Shown in pieces: positions 52,101-60,381 of a stretch of 64,000 nt of DNA. This stretch comes from JAVSMW01 sp032027005 (lineage in GTDB: Bacteria; Bacillota; Thermincolia; Thermincolales; UBA2595): contig JAVSMW010000012.1 of NCBI GenBank assembly GCA_032027005.1, forward strand, positions 62,001 through 126,000, in the 5' to 3' direction. Both the position numbers and the translations under genes were made by a program. Below the pieces are notes generated by a model. It saw only the letters and a list, made by a program, of their open reading frames with translations, was not told where the DNA came from and did no database searches. Positions within the stretch are counted from its first letter, which is position 1. Every line of letters begins with the position of its first letter.

Positions 52101-53528
52101 AATGCGAATGAGGTCGTCGTTTAGAGAGGCTATTTCCTTTTTAAGTTTTTCGTACTCATTCAAGGCTCCGGAAAGCCTGCTTTTTTCATCCTCCAAATGC
52201 TGCTTCTCACTATTTACCGTCTTTTCCAACTGAAGTATCCTGGTCCTGTACTTTTCCTGCAGGGAATATTCGATGTCATTGATAATATTCTTTATATCCT
52301 CCTGCTGCAAGCTCTCTTTTTCCAGTTCCGTTTCAAATTTCGCCACTTTGGAATTGAGATTTTTCAATTCTTCCTTCAGCCGGACACCCGTCAGCAGCTT
52401 TCTCTTGTATTCAAGCTGATTCAAATCCGTTTTATGTCCGGCGATCTTTTCGTCGATGCCCTTCACCTTTTCCTTCAGCAGTTGTAACGCATCCGCTATT
52501 TCGTGGTATTCACCGGACATTTTCTCATACTCAAGCTCCTTCCGGTCATCCTCGGCCTGCTTTATATTTGCTGATAATTCCTCTTTTTTCAGGTCAAGAG
52601 CTTTCATCCGGTCATTAACAAATACATATGCATTCCCCAGATCAGACTTGTTTTTTTCTGATTTTGCCAGTATTTCCCTAAAGTCTTCCAAGCCCTTTAC
52701 TAGCTCCGAGGATTTTCTTTTAAAGCTTTCAAATATTTCCCGCTCCCGGATCATGTCATTGTTTTTTACAAGCTGCCCGGCATGATTTTTAATCAATTCC
52801 TTTATGTTTTCAACAAAATTACCGGTTTTATTTAATTGTTCCTCAATGGTAGGTATAAACCACTTTTTAACAAGGGCGCTGTTTGTCTTACAATCATTGA
52901 AGAAGGAATTCAGTCCGGCTTCCGCCTCATTAATTCTGACCATCAGGTTTTTCCACTCAAGCTGGTTAATCTTATGTTCCATAAGCCTTCTTGCATATTC
53001 CTTTTTGTCCTCCGGTAAATCCCACCGGAACAGCCACACACCATTGCCTTCTTTTTCCGCATTCGACAGGCTTCTTACCACCCTGTCAAATTCAATCAAC
53101 CGGACAATGCCTCTTTCCTCTTCCAGCAACCCGATGTTTTTTATATCGAAATTACTTTCTTCCTCATACTCCGAGATAAAGGTTACGATCCTGAGGCTTT
53201 CACTTTCATCCTCTATATTTTTACTCAGGACCCTCTTGATGCCAATCCCTGTCAATACCTTTTTGGAGCTGTCGTCCAAAATCCACTCGATCATAATATA
53301 GACAGGTGCCTTCGTATTGGTGAAATAACCTTTAAACAGCCTATCCTTAAGCTTTTGCTTTGGAATGATAGGCTGCATCATCATTTGCACCAGTACGGTC
53401 TTGCCGCCTCCATTCTGGAGGTTTAGCAAGGTATCCTCCCCGTTGTGAAAATCAAAGGTCTGGTCATAAATATGCCGGTTGTCATTATATGTGAAATTTA
53501 CAAAGCGTATTTTTCCTATCTTTGCCAT
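49149..53528 (-). CDS. SMC/MukB/JetC-like coiled-coil ATPase
   Basis: 1459 residues from the ATG at 53528, one base after the previous stop. N-terminal half-ATPase: IGKIRFVNFTYNDNRHIYDQ then NLQNGGGKTVLVQ (Walker A, residues 36-47; the first Gly of GxxxxGK is Leu). Residues about 300-560 and 790-1100 are long coiled coils, with a globular hinge-like part between (about 640-770, YEWLRSIPDNKNAKLKLVKS). The C-terminal half-ATPase has ENSGGEKFVSAF (signature, about 1328) and VLIMDNPFGP (Walker B, about 1365) with Asn where most SMC/ABC proteins have the catalytic Glu. It probably loads on and extrudes DNA with the kleisin- and KITE-like partners encoded just upstream. Confidence 0.88.
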   Translation of the reverse strand: MAKIGKIRFVNFTYNDNRHIYDQTFDFHNGEDTLLNLQNGGGKTVLVQMMMQPIIPKQKLKDRLFKGYFTNTKAPVYIMIEWILDDSSKKVLTGIGIKRVLSKNIEDESESLRIVTFISEYEEESNFDIKNIGLLEEERGIVRLIEFDRVVRSLSNAEKEGNGVWLFRWDLPEDKKEYARRLMEHKINQLEWKNLMVRINEAEAGLNSFFNDCKTNSALVKKWFIPTIEEQLNKTGNFVENIKELIKNHAGQLVKNNDMIREREIFESFKRKSSELVKGLEDFREILAKSEKNKSDLGNAYVFVNDRMKALDLKKEELSANIKQAEDDRKELEYEKMSGEYHEIADALQLLKEKVKGIDEKIAGHKTDLNQLEYKRKLLTGVRLKEELKNLNSKVAKFETELEKESLQQEDIKNIINDIEYSLQEKYRTRILQLEKTVNSEKQHLEDEKSRLSGALNEYEKLKKEIASLNDDLIRIRGRMAVFNETEGALRAAYPDFDVVKNINTGEYASDSVHILQSRLESEEADIEKSMLEIKEKQIENQREIELLEKEGKELRDKSQVLATEKSKKEAVYHVFENEKRSIDKIVESYQLSEDCLFDKEKLFISLSTDLEKYNKLINGRNLENSMLKKQMKLYEAGKAFELPEELKKIFDDESIYVEFGYEWLRSIPDNKNAKLKLVKSNPFLPYSLIVSQNDLKRIQELEFKGALSPVIPLLEREKLEQALAVKSRNNVHSVGELDFLIAFDDRILNKNYLKEITDEISFKMDKNNGIIENAQEALNNIRLSILKLEGFSYTRESVDKLADEIRAMAGELAAGALKTADQEARIAAIKKSAAADSQRQSTLENEKNRFMRKKEDIWGLIGRYEGYARDLKSKKLKEEGLKNSGASLDILENELSRTREDIHDRGLKIANIAAVLEKDRREFEKYSDTGTGKFMDEDIEKLESKLTVFTSKISGKIQTLRDILEDYKGQRNEKQKELDDLGIAEHIYMGKEFNEFEFAGIHQKLSEINQNLSGLHENKNGIQVAIAERNSDLKYVLRNIKERYGYDEPKLRQTIRDMDFDRERELLKTRLKGFEKELSLVRLQENNLQKVSFGLAEYTLFAAKIADPQMIEGDLDTYVWKLVKEYKEFATLANDTRNMLTSRYNELESEFTGKAEVFKNLFNSILDGEKRYQPVHALNAVSRVYLQIDRKLEQHSIDIRKMDDMENCIIDNTWSYLKNVYDEMNSIDRNSTIEVDGKRCKMLIISLPEKDELDTIALKEYLKNTIRNCVSLYKQGKSMDGLLTNEISTYDLFDRLVCIKKIEITLIKIEPNKLKKKTWKQVIEENSGGEKFVSAFVVFISLLTYMRGENLLGANQDSKVLIMDNPFGPITSEHLLKPLFEVAKKYNTQMICLTDLKEHTIFDRFNLIYSLNIEREVGREDEYIELKIVKKDIIEAEDEILSASMFKIEDKSRFELAN

Positions 53529-53529
53529 T

Positions 53530-54219
53530 TTAGCCCCCCAATATTTTATCAATAATCTCAATTCTTCCGCTATCCAGAAAATTATACATCATCAGATGTG
53601 TAAGCTTATTTGTCGGACGAATATCTTCTTCCGCCATATCGTAAATCAAGAGGCCATGCTTTGCTAAAAAGCCGCAAACGCTACGGATATAACCGTACTT
53701 GGTTTTTCTTTTTCCCTGCTCATCGATTTGCAGGGCATTCCAGTGCTCAAACATAGCCGTAATGTTAATCATGGCCTCTTCCTGCTCGCGCTCGATATTT
53801 TTTTTGGAATTTGCGTAACCGAGCCTGGAGGTAATGACCTCTTCAAGCTCAGCAAGCCTGATAAAATCCCTGGATTTTACGAAGCTGCCTCTGCCGCTGA
53901 AAAACACCATAATAATCATGGTGATTATATACTGAGACAAATAAAAATCAATTTTTCGGGTATCATAGCTGATGATTTTCTGCAGGTCCATATCCTTGAT
54001 CCCTATAACGTCATTATCTTCATCAGGTATAAGATATACCACCTGGTTAAACTTTTCTATTGAAACAGCGCTTTCCCTGGCCATAATCTCGAGCAGGTGC
54101 CTGACTTCACTATCTGAGTAGTCCAGATACAGTTCCTTGTTATTTTCAAAGGCAAGCTCTCCTTCTTTTAATAAAAAATAGTAAATCCTCATTGCTTTTT
54201 CCAGATTCGATTCATTCAA
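53530..54219 (-). CDS. KITE/MukE-like winged-helix subunit (DUF6063-type?)
   Basis: 229 residues, two winged-helix-like halves: MRIYYFLLKEGELAFENNKE, DSEVRHLLEIMARESAVSIE, QYIITMIIMVFFSGRG, RSVCGFLAKHGLLIY. Its size, position between the kleisin- and SMC-like genes, and fold prediction by eye match MukE/MksE/JetB. It starts at TTG 54219 with a TTGA overlap on the previous stop. I recall DUF6063 proteins of this type but cannot confirm the name. Confidence 0.75.
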   Translation of the reverse strand: MNESNLEKAMRIYYFLLKEGELAFENNKELYLDYSDSEVRHLLEIMARESAVSIEKFNQVVYLIPDEDNDVIGIKDMDLQKIISYDTRKIDFYLSQYIITMIIMVFFSGRGSFVKSRDFIRLAELEEVITSRLGYANSKKNIEREQEEAMINITAMFEHWNALQIDEQGKRKTKYGYIRSVCGFLAKHGLLIYDMAEEDIRPTNKLTHLMMYNFLDSGRIEIIDKILGG

Positions 54220-55895
54220 ATTTTATTCACCTCAGCCTTGAACAATATATCGGGGCAATTCAGTCCCGATACCCTATCAAAGGTAAAGGGACACCCCTCT
54301 GCGGGAGGTATTTCTTTCGGGTCTGAGGAATGTCCCCAGGCGGCTCCTGCCGGAAGCTTTTCCGGGATAAACACCGTTTCATTCCTTGAAAGCAGTATTT
54401 TTAAGCTTGAAATTTCATGATAGCGTCTATCCCTGTTTAACAGCTCAAGAACACAATATTTTATGTCAAAAGCTGCCGATGGATTGAAAACAGTCTTGCT
54501 TTTCTGATTTTTTATTGTAGTAAAATCCACATCTTTAATACTGCTGAGCTGAAGCAGCACATTGGTTAGAAGCTTCAGGTCAGGTACAATCCTATGATAC
54601 TCTGCCTTTGAAACCTCAACCAGTTTTGACAGCAATATTTGCTTATCAGGGGCTGCCAACGCGTTTTTACAGATGATTTCGAATAAATCAAGGTATCTCT
54701 CATTCGTGTTCCGGATCTTAATATCATTTTCACTTTCCAGCTTGTTAAAGTAGCGTTCCGACATCAATATGCCGCTGCCCTCATTGAAAGTCTCGGTCGC
54801 TGCGATTCTTTGCTCCTTAAGCGCCTTTTTAATATTGAAAATCTTATCAAGCTCCGGCTTGAACAGGGGTCTTAGAATTTTAATCAGCGGATAAGCTAAA
54901 TCAGGATTTTCCTCCATTTTCTTAATGACGGTCTCCTCAAAATTCAGCCTGTTTTCAAAGCCGATATAAAGTATGTTGTCAACCGCCTCATCATAAATCC
55001 TCTGAAGTTCCTGCTGCTTTAAAAGGAGATTGGACTGCTCGGTGATAATAAGCTTCAGCCTGTTTTTTATATAGGATATGTTTTCGATTTCCTTGTTCAG
55101 GGCCTCCCTGTCAATTCCCGCCTGATGGCTGTCCACAATGGAATCTTCCACCTTGCCGATTAATTCATACAAATCGTCATATCCCCGTTTTTGCTCATCA
55201 ATAGATGAAAACGTACTATTGTATATTTTTTCATATTCCTCTATACCGGTGCTGCCTATATCTTCCTTTACTCTTTTGATGAAGTAGTTGATTCGCTGTA
55301 TTTGCGTTCTACTTATATTGAACAGGCCGTCTGCATTATTTCTAGCGGCATTGAAATTTCTTTTTTTGATGGACAGGCTCAGCTTGAACTGTTCAATGGA
55401 AACCTTCATCGCATCCTCGATTTCCAATGTATTGAACATAAACTTATAGCCTTGGGGAGTCATGTAGTATGAATAAACTGTGTCGTTTCCCATAGACACT
55501 CGCTTATCATCAATTAATTTGATATTGATTTTCTCCTCTTTGCCGGTCTCAAAATTATAGGTGCTGAAATAGTGCGGAATGCCGCTATTTTGCAGGCAGT
55601 CCTTGATCAGATAATCCGCTATGCTCAGATATTCTTCATCCGGAATATTTTTTTTGAGATAATCAACATCAAGCCTTCTTATAAACCCGGCTATGTCATT
55701 TTTCGTGCAAATTTCTTCCACCAGAGATTTCTCCATAATAAAACACAAAACCAGCATAGCCAGGTTAATTGCTTCCGAGCCGTCGAATTCGTACTCTCTG
55801 AACTTTATTTTTCTGGAAACCCTTGTTGTTATAAAATCCACTATGGCCACTATTTCCGTTCGCCTGTGAAAATCCTTCAAAAAATCGTATGTCAA
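54216..55895 (-). CDS. Kleisin (MukF/JetA)-like subunit of the SMC operon
   Basis: 559 residues, TTG start at 55895. N-terminal winged-helix region (about 1-115) with RTEIVAIVDFITTRVSRKIK and LVLCFIMEKSLVEEICTKND, a central mostly helical and coiled-coil stretch (about 185-340), and a C-terminal domain that could be a second winged helix (about 385-500), the MukF/JetA layout. Sequence similarity to JetA cannot be judged by eye, so the kleisin role rests on operon position and architecture. First gene of the operon, downstream of a good promoter at 55941-55969. Confidence 0.7.
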   Translation of the reverse strand: MTYDFLKDFHRRTEIVAIVDFITTRVSRKIKFREYEFDGSEAINLAMLVLCFIMEKSLVEEICTKNDIAGFIRRLDVDYLKKNIPDEEYLSIADYLIKDCLQNSGIPHYFSTYNFETGKEEKINIKLIDDKRVSMGNDTVYSYYMTPQGYKFMFNTLEIEDAMKVSIEQFKLSLSIKKRNFNAARNNADGLFNISRTQIQRINYFIKRVKEDIGSTGIEEYEKIYNSTFSSIDEQKRGYDDLYELIGKVEDSIVDSHQAGIDREALNKEIENISYIKNRLKLIITEQSNLLLKQQELQRIYDEAVDNILYIGFENRLNFEETVIKKMEENPDLAYPLIKILRPLFKPELDKIFNIKKALKEQRIAATETFNEGSGILMSERYFNKLESENDIKIRNTNERYLDLFEIICKNALAAPDKQILLSKLVEVSKAEYHRIVPDLKLLTNVLLQLSSIKDVDFTTIKNQKSKTVFNPSAAFDIKYCVLELLNRDRRYHEISSLKILLSRNETVFIPEKLPAGAAWGHSSDPKEIPPAEGCPFTFDRVSGLNCPDILFKAEVNKI

Positions 55896-55940
55896 TTTTC
55901 TCTCACTTTCTTGCTGACAGCACCAGACTTTTTTAGTTTA

Positions 55941-55969
55941 TTTATACACAATTTATACAAATAATTCAA
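55941..55969 (-). promoter_or_regulatory. Promoter of the SMC/SNF2 operon
   Basis: TTGAAT (55969-55964), 17 bases, TATAAA (55946-55941), about 45 bases before the TTG start of the first gene. No operator-like palindrome is seen between. Confidence 0.65.
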
Positions 55970-55982
55970 GTAATATTTATCA

Positions 55983-56183
55983 TCGTCCAAAACCCCCACT
56001 TCTACAAGTGGGGGTTACAGCTTCTACTCTTCGGTGGGGGTAGAGTCCCCCACCGAAGCCCCGATGTTCAGCTTTAGCTGAACGAGTTCACTTGCCCAAA
56101 TAATAGACGATAGGATGACAAGTGAATCGTCAATTTATTCTTTCATCATCAGATGGCGCCGCGCAAGCAGCATGAGGTCTATC
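55983..56183. mobile_element. IS200/IS605- or PATE-like hairpin element with family E tail
   Basis: CCCCCACTTCTACAAGTGGGGG is a perfect hairpin like the subterminal hairpins of IS200/IS605 elements; TTCGGTGGGGGTAGAGTCCC then CCACCGAA makes a second, and TTCAGC/GCTGAA a third. No transposase gene is present, so it is at best a non-autonomous relic. The right end (56143-56183) is family E copy 3 (GATGGCGCCGCGCAAGCAGC then ATGAGGTCTATCC). It sits directly upstream of the SMC operon promoter. Confidence 0.55.
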
Positions 56184-56190
56184 CACATTT

Positions 56191-57177
56191 TTATACTACG
56201 GATACGACTCTTGGCACTTTATCCTTAGTGAAAATCACAAAAATTACATCTCCAACCTTAAGCTCACTTTGCTCGATTTTCCGGTAATAATCGCCTTCTT
56301 TGACAATGTGATGATGGGCGATGATGGTGTTATCACTAATTGAAAAGCTGTCTACCGGCACACTGTGGGTGTCCATGTGCTGCTCAATCTCAATCTTATT
56401 CCCCGAGATTTTTAAAATCCTTCCTTCTATCATAAACTCTCCCTGAACAGGATCAAGGGGCGGGAAATTAATATACTCTTTATCAATCTCAGTGATTGGT
56501 TCATTGTTCCCTGTGGCATTTTTATTTTCCACAGCTTTTTCCAGGGCAGCTTTTTTCTTGAGATATTCAGCTTTATCATTGATAGATATTTTGAACACTC
56601 TAAATCCGTCTTTTTCCAAAACCAGACCCACTCTTAACGACACATCAAAGGGCCCGTATTCCTGGGCGGTGACATTCTTGTATACCTTAAACCCTGATGG
56701 GGCAACATTTTGGCTGGCTTTTTCGAATTCCTCCCAGTTTCTGATCTCAGTGTATTTATCCATGGGCAGCCGGTCCTTAAGCACCTGGGACATCCGTTCC
56801 TGATAGACCCACCGGTCTCCGTGGAGACTGTATTTTACAAAATCCTGGGCGATGTGGTTGGGAACCAATTCCTCATATTTCATGATTGTATAAGTTCCAA
56901 TCATCCCACCCAATAAAGAGAAAATAACGGCAACTGATATAATTGTATAAAACCATTTGCGATATCCCTGCACTATTCTTTTCACAGATTTTTCTTTTTC
57001 GGCCGGCAGTGGTTTATCCTGCAAAACAGCCTTCCCGGTTTGGGCTAATCTTTCATAAAGCTGCCTGCAGCCAGCGCAGTGCATCATGTGAGACTTGACG
57101 AACCCAGCGGCTGTTTCTCCCAGCATATCCTCCAAATACAGCGGGATTAATTCCTCCACTAATTCACAATCTTTCAT
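56191..57177 (-). CDS. Zinc-finger anti-sigma factor of the ECF pair
   Basis: 328 residues. The N-terminal zf-HC2 anti-sigma domain has KSHMMHCAGCRQLY (HxxxCxxC), one TM segment follows at about 75-97 (WFYTIISVAVIFSLLGGMIG), then an extracytoplasmic domain with beta strands (residues 240-328, e.g. GEFMIEGRILKISGNKIEIE). It overlaps the sigma gene by 4 bases (ATGA). The signal it senses is unknown. Confidence 0.88.
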   Translation of the reverse strand: MKDCELVEELIPLYLEDMLGETAAGFVKSHMMHCAGCRQLYERLAQTGKAVLQDKPLPAEKEKSVKRIVQGYRKWFYTIISVAVIFSLLGGMIGTYTIMKYEELVPNHIAQDFVKYSLHGDRWVYQERMSQVLKDRLPMDKYTEIRNWEEFEKASQNVAPSGFKVYKNVTAQEYGPFDVSLRVGLVLEKDGFRVFKISINDKAEYLKKKAALEKAVENKNATGNNEPITEIDKEYINFPPLDPVQGEFMIEGRILKISGNKIEIEQHMDTHSVPVDSFSISDNTIIAHHHIVKEGDYYRKIEQSELKVGDVIFVIFTKDKVPRVVSVV

Positions 57178-57677
57178 ATCTCTTCACCCTTTTTCTCTAA
57201 CAGATTAACCAGTTTGATGCGCAATCTGTGGAATTTCACTCTTGCTGCTCCGGCCTTTATCTTCAATTGTTCAGCGATTTCGTCAAAAGAGTACTTTTCA
57301 TGCACCCTTAGTGTAAATATCATTCTTTCTTCATCATTAAGGGTTGCTAATATGCTATGCCAAGTTTCATCATTTTCACGCAGCAGATAAGCCTGTTCAG
57401 GAGTCAAAATTTGCACATCCACCAATTCCTCAAAAAGTTCAACCAAAACAAACTTTTTCCCTTTTTTCACTTCGGTCAGGTAGCTGTTCCTGGCAATACT
57501 AAACAGCCAACCCTTAATTTTAGATGAGTCCTTTAGCTTATGCAAAGACTTCAAGGCCTTTAAAAAGGTATCTTGGGTTAAGTCTTTAGCCAATTCTTTG
57601 TCACGTGACAGATAAGCAAGATATAAGAAAACGTCATCATAAAAGCTTAAGCAGACATCCTCCAGTTTACTGTGCAT
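57174..57677 (-). CDS. ECF-type RNA polymerase sigma factor
   Basis: 167 residues: region 2 LSRDKELAKDLTQDTFLKAL with SIARNSYLTEVKKGKKF, region 4 LATLNDEERMIFTLRVHEKY then SFDEIAEQLKIKAGAARVKF. ATG at 57677 with a weak ribosome-binding site. It is paired with the anti-sigma gene; its regulon is not apparent. Confidence 0.93.
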   Translation of the reverse strand: MHSKLEDVCLSFYDDVFLYLAYLSRDKELAKDLTQDTFLKALKSLHKLKDSSKIKGWLFSIARNSYLTEVKKGKKFVLVELFEELVDVQILTPEQAYLLRENDETWHSILATLNDEERMIFTLRVHEKYSFDEIAEQLKIKAGAARVKFHRLRIKLVNLLEKKGEEI

Positions 57678-57837
57678 AACTTGCTGCCTCCCTACTAAAA
57701 AGACTCCTCTTAACTAAATAATGTTACAGTGAGGCGAAATTTATTTAAAAAACACAGCAAAACATACCACAGCGCAGCGAAGCCGCAGATACAAAATTTA
57801 GTATTTTTACAAACTTTCACAAAATGCCCAAAAATAA

Positions 57838-57880
57838 GGCCCGCCTTTAAGCAGTACAGCTTAAAGACAGGCTTTTTATA
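57838..57880 (-). terminator. Terminator downstream of rng
   Basis: GCCTGTCTTTAAGC...GCTTAAAGGCGGGCC stem on the minus strand, followed by TTATTTTT. The 57681-57958 interval has no gene. Confidence 0.75.
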
Positions 57881-57958
57881 GTGTAAAACGGCTGGTGAAC
57901 CTATACCTGCAGGATTATATGTAAATTTGTTCCCCAACTAACAACCACTCTCCACTAT

Positions 57959-59650
57959 TTATTTCCGCTTGTCTACCAGCTTGCCTTTACAATATGTTCT
58001 GAAGACCTTGGTGATCTCCACCGGAACAATATCTCCAATCAGAGAACTGGCCCCTTCAATATCTACAATAAAACCGTTGACCCGGCCGATGCCATCATAA
58101 ATATTTGATGCATGGGGCTCTTCCACCTTAACCTCTAAAATCTGGCCAGGTCTCACCGGCACCCCAATGGCATCGATTTCGGATTGGGAATGAAGGGCCC
58201 GGATGTTAATGACCTCCTGGTGGTAATGCTCACAGCCCCTGATAATAATGTGCTTATGGGTGTTAGCTTCCATTTCCCGCAGGTTGGCCCCGCCGCTGCC
58301 AATCAGGAGCGAAGCTACTGAGGGATTTACTTCCACCAATATAGCCCCAGCCCCGGTATGCTGGGATAATTTAAATATTTCATTCATAGCCCTGATCCCG
58401 ATGGTTTCTTCTGATAAGACCCGTCCTTTGCCGTCACAATAGGGACAGGCCTTCAAGAGTACATTTTCCAGGCCTTGCCGGACTTTTTTCCTGGTCATTT
58501 CCACAAGTCCCAACTGGGTGAGGCCCAGGATATTCGTTTTTATTTTATCCCGCTTAATTTCCTCTTCCAGACGATCCAGAACCTGATTTTGGTGTCCCGG
58601 GTTGGGCATATCAATAAAATCAATGATAATGATGCCCCCAATATTCCTCAGCCTCAACTGCCTGGCTATTTCCACAGCAGCCTCTAAATTAGTTTTGAGC
58701 ACCGTGTCCGCCAGATTCGTACTGCCGACATATTTGCCTGTATTCACATCAATAGCCGTTAAGGCCTCTGTCTGGTCAATAACAATATATCCCCCGCATT
58801 TCAACCATACCCTCGGCTTCAATATTTTCTCAATTTCATCTTCCACTCCGTATTTGTCAAACAGGTTATCCTGTTCGTACAAGGATATCCTGTTTTTAAG
58901 TTCGGGGGAAGTCAATTCCATCAGTTCCTGTACTTTTTCATATTCATATCGCGAATCGATTATCAGATTATCTATGTCCTCTGTGAATAAGTCCCGCAAG
59001 ATTCTCTGCACCAGCTCCAAATCCTTGTGAATCAGATTGGGCACCGGACCGTGATGGGCCCTGTTCTGCACTTTTTTCCAGAGCTTTGACAGCAGTGAAA
59101 CGTCCTGGATTATTTCTTCTTCGGTCAAACCTTCAGCGATGGTCCTCACAATCAGTCCCATCCCAGGAGGCTTTACCCGTTCTGCCGCTTCACGCAGTCG
59201 GTCACGTTCCTTGTCATTCTCGATCCGTCTTGATATCCCTACATAATCCACTGTTGGCATCAGCACCAGATAGCGGCCGGGCAGCGTAATATGGGTGGTC
59301 ACACGGGCCCCTTTGGTGCCGATGGGTTCTTTAGCAATCTGCACCAATATTTCCTGCCCCTCTTTCAGGACATTGGTAATACTGGTAGCACTCGCGTTAT
59401 TGACTTCATCACCGGCCGTCTTGGAAGGCAGGGCGTCCTCGACAAATAAAAAAGCGTTTTTCTCCAAACCGATATCGACAAAAGCAGCCTGCATTCCCGG
59501 CAGCACATTTTCCACTTTGCCCTTGTAAATGTTGCCCACCAAGCGCTGGTTTAAGGAGCGCTCAATATATATTTCAGCAACTAATTTGTCTTCCAAAACC
59601 GCTACCCTGGTTTCCTCTTCCCGTACATTAACCAAAATTTCTTTCAGCAT
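57959..59650 (-). CDS. rng: Ribonuclease G/E family protein (Rng)
   Basis: 563 residues. Endoribonuclease of the RNase E/G family: N-terminal S1 domain (GNIYKGKVENVLPGMQAAFV), catalytic DNase-I-like core with ALTAIDVNTGKYVG and GGIIIIDFIDM carrying the two Mg-binding Asp, and the Zn-link CPYCDGKG. The C-terminus ends without the RNase E scaffold extension. Upstream is the TIGR03936/TIGR03960 pair, a frequent order in Firmicutes. Confidence 0.95.
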   Translation of the reverse strand: MLKEILVNVREEETRVAVLEDKLVAEIYIERSLNQRLVGNIYKGKVENVLPGMQAAFVDIGLEKNAFLFVEDALPSKTAGDEVNNASATSITNVLKEGQEILVQIAKEPIGTKGARVTTHITLPGRYLVLMPTVDYVGISRRIENDKERDRLREAAERVKPPGMGLIVRTIAEGLTEEEIIQDVSLLSKLWKKVQNRAHHGPVPNLIHKDLELVQRILRDLFTEDIDNLIIDSRYEYEKVQELMELTSPELKNRISLYEQDNLFDKYGVEDEIEKILKPRVWLKCGGYIVIDQTEALTAIDVNTGKYVGSTNLADTVLKTNLEAAVEIARQLRLRNIGGIIIIDFIDMPNPGHQNQVLDRLEEEIKRDKIKTNILGLTQLGLVEMTRKKVRQGLENVLLKACPYCDGKGRVLSEETIGIRAMNEIFKLSQHTGAGAILVEVNPSVASLLIGSGGANLREMEANTHKHIIIRGCEHYHQEVINIRALHSQSEIDAIGVPVRPGQILEVKVEEPHASNIYDGIGRVNGFIVDIEGASSLIGDIVPVEITKVFRTYCKGKLVDKRK

Positions 59651-59682
59651 TAATTCACCTCCTTACGAGTGACCACTCCCCA

Positions 59683-60381
59683 CTATTCTGCATCCATAGG
59701 ATTAATCATCTTCCCGTTTTTCTCCACATACAGCCCAAGCCGCCTGATGTAGAGGGAATCGCAGTCTATAGGCAGACCGGAGCGTTCCGCGAAGGCCTGC
59801 ACCACCTCTTCAGGACGCACATTACCTTCGCTGCCGGTTATGGTCAGGATGGTAAGCTTAAGGATACCCTGCTCTGTTGAGACATCAAGCCCAAGAATAC
59901 CGGGTTTGATGTCTTTAGGTTTCAGTCCCTTTTTGGTCCTTTTGGTAATAACGACTTCAGACAGGCCCATGAAATCTTTTAATTTATCCGCAACCTGTCC
60001 TGGGTCAACAGCCAGCTCCAGTGTTGATTTAACCTGATAAACAGCCCTGTTCACCTCGGACATCAGCGCCGGCGCGCCGTCCGGCACCTCCCGGCCAATT
60101 TTTACATCAAGCCCAGGCGGCAAAGCTTTGGCCAGCATTTTTACAACTTCAGCTGATGGCAAATTTTCCTTAAGTTCAATATCCATAAATTCCGCCTCAC
60201 TGGTAACACCTACAGCCAAGGCAGAAGCAAAGTTCATTTTAGGATGAGGGTTAAACCCTTCCGAAAAAGCGATTGGCATACCCGCTCTCCGGATAGCCCG
60301 TTCAAAAGCCTTCATCACATCCAGGTGTGACAGAAAGCGAACCTCATCTCCTTTGGTAAATTCAATTCTAAACCGGGGCAT
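59683..60381 (-). CDS. TIGR03936 family (DUF2344) protein
   Basis: 232 residues starting PRFRIEFTKGDEVRFLSHLD, with MPIAFSEGFNPHPKMNFASA as hallmark of DUF2344. It overlaps the upstream radical SAM gene by 14 bases; in many bacteria the two are fused or adjacent. Its biochemical role is not established. Confidence 0.93.
   Translation of the reverse strand: MPRFRIEFTKGDEVRFLSHLDVMKAFERAIRRAGMPIAFSEGFNPHPKMNFASALAVGVTSEAEFMDIELKENLPSAEVVKMLAKALPPGLDVKIGREVPDGAPALMSEVNRAVYQVKSTLELAVDPGQVADKLKDFMGLSEVVITKRTKKGLKPKDIKPGILGLDVSTEQGILKLTILTITGSEGNVRPEEVVQAFAERSGLPIDCDSLYIRRLGLYVEKNGKMINPMDAE

Noticed and set aside
46269..55895. A DISARM or Zorya system because of the SNF2 helicase
   Set aside because: No methylase, DrmB/C, ZorA/B or other partner is present; the partners are SMC-like.
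55983..56165. CRISPR array because of repeated hairpins
   Set aside because: The repeats are not regularly spaced or identical, and no spacers or cas genes are visible.
57710..57937. 75-residue minus-strand ORF between rng and the sigma gene
   Set aside because: It runs through the rng terminator hairpin, has no good ribosome-binding site and odd composition.
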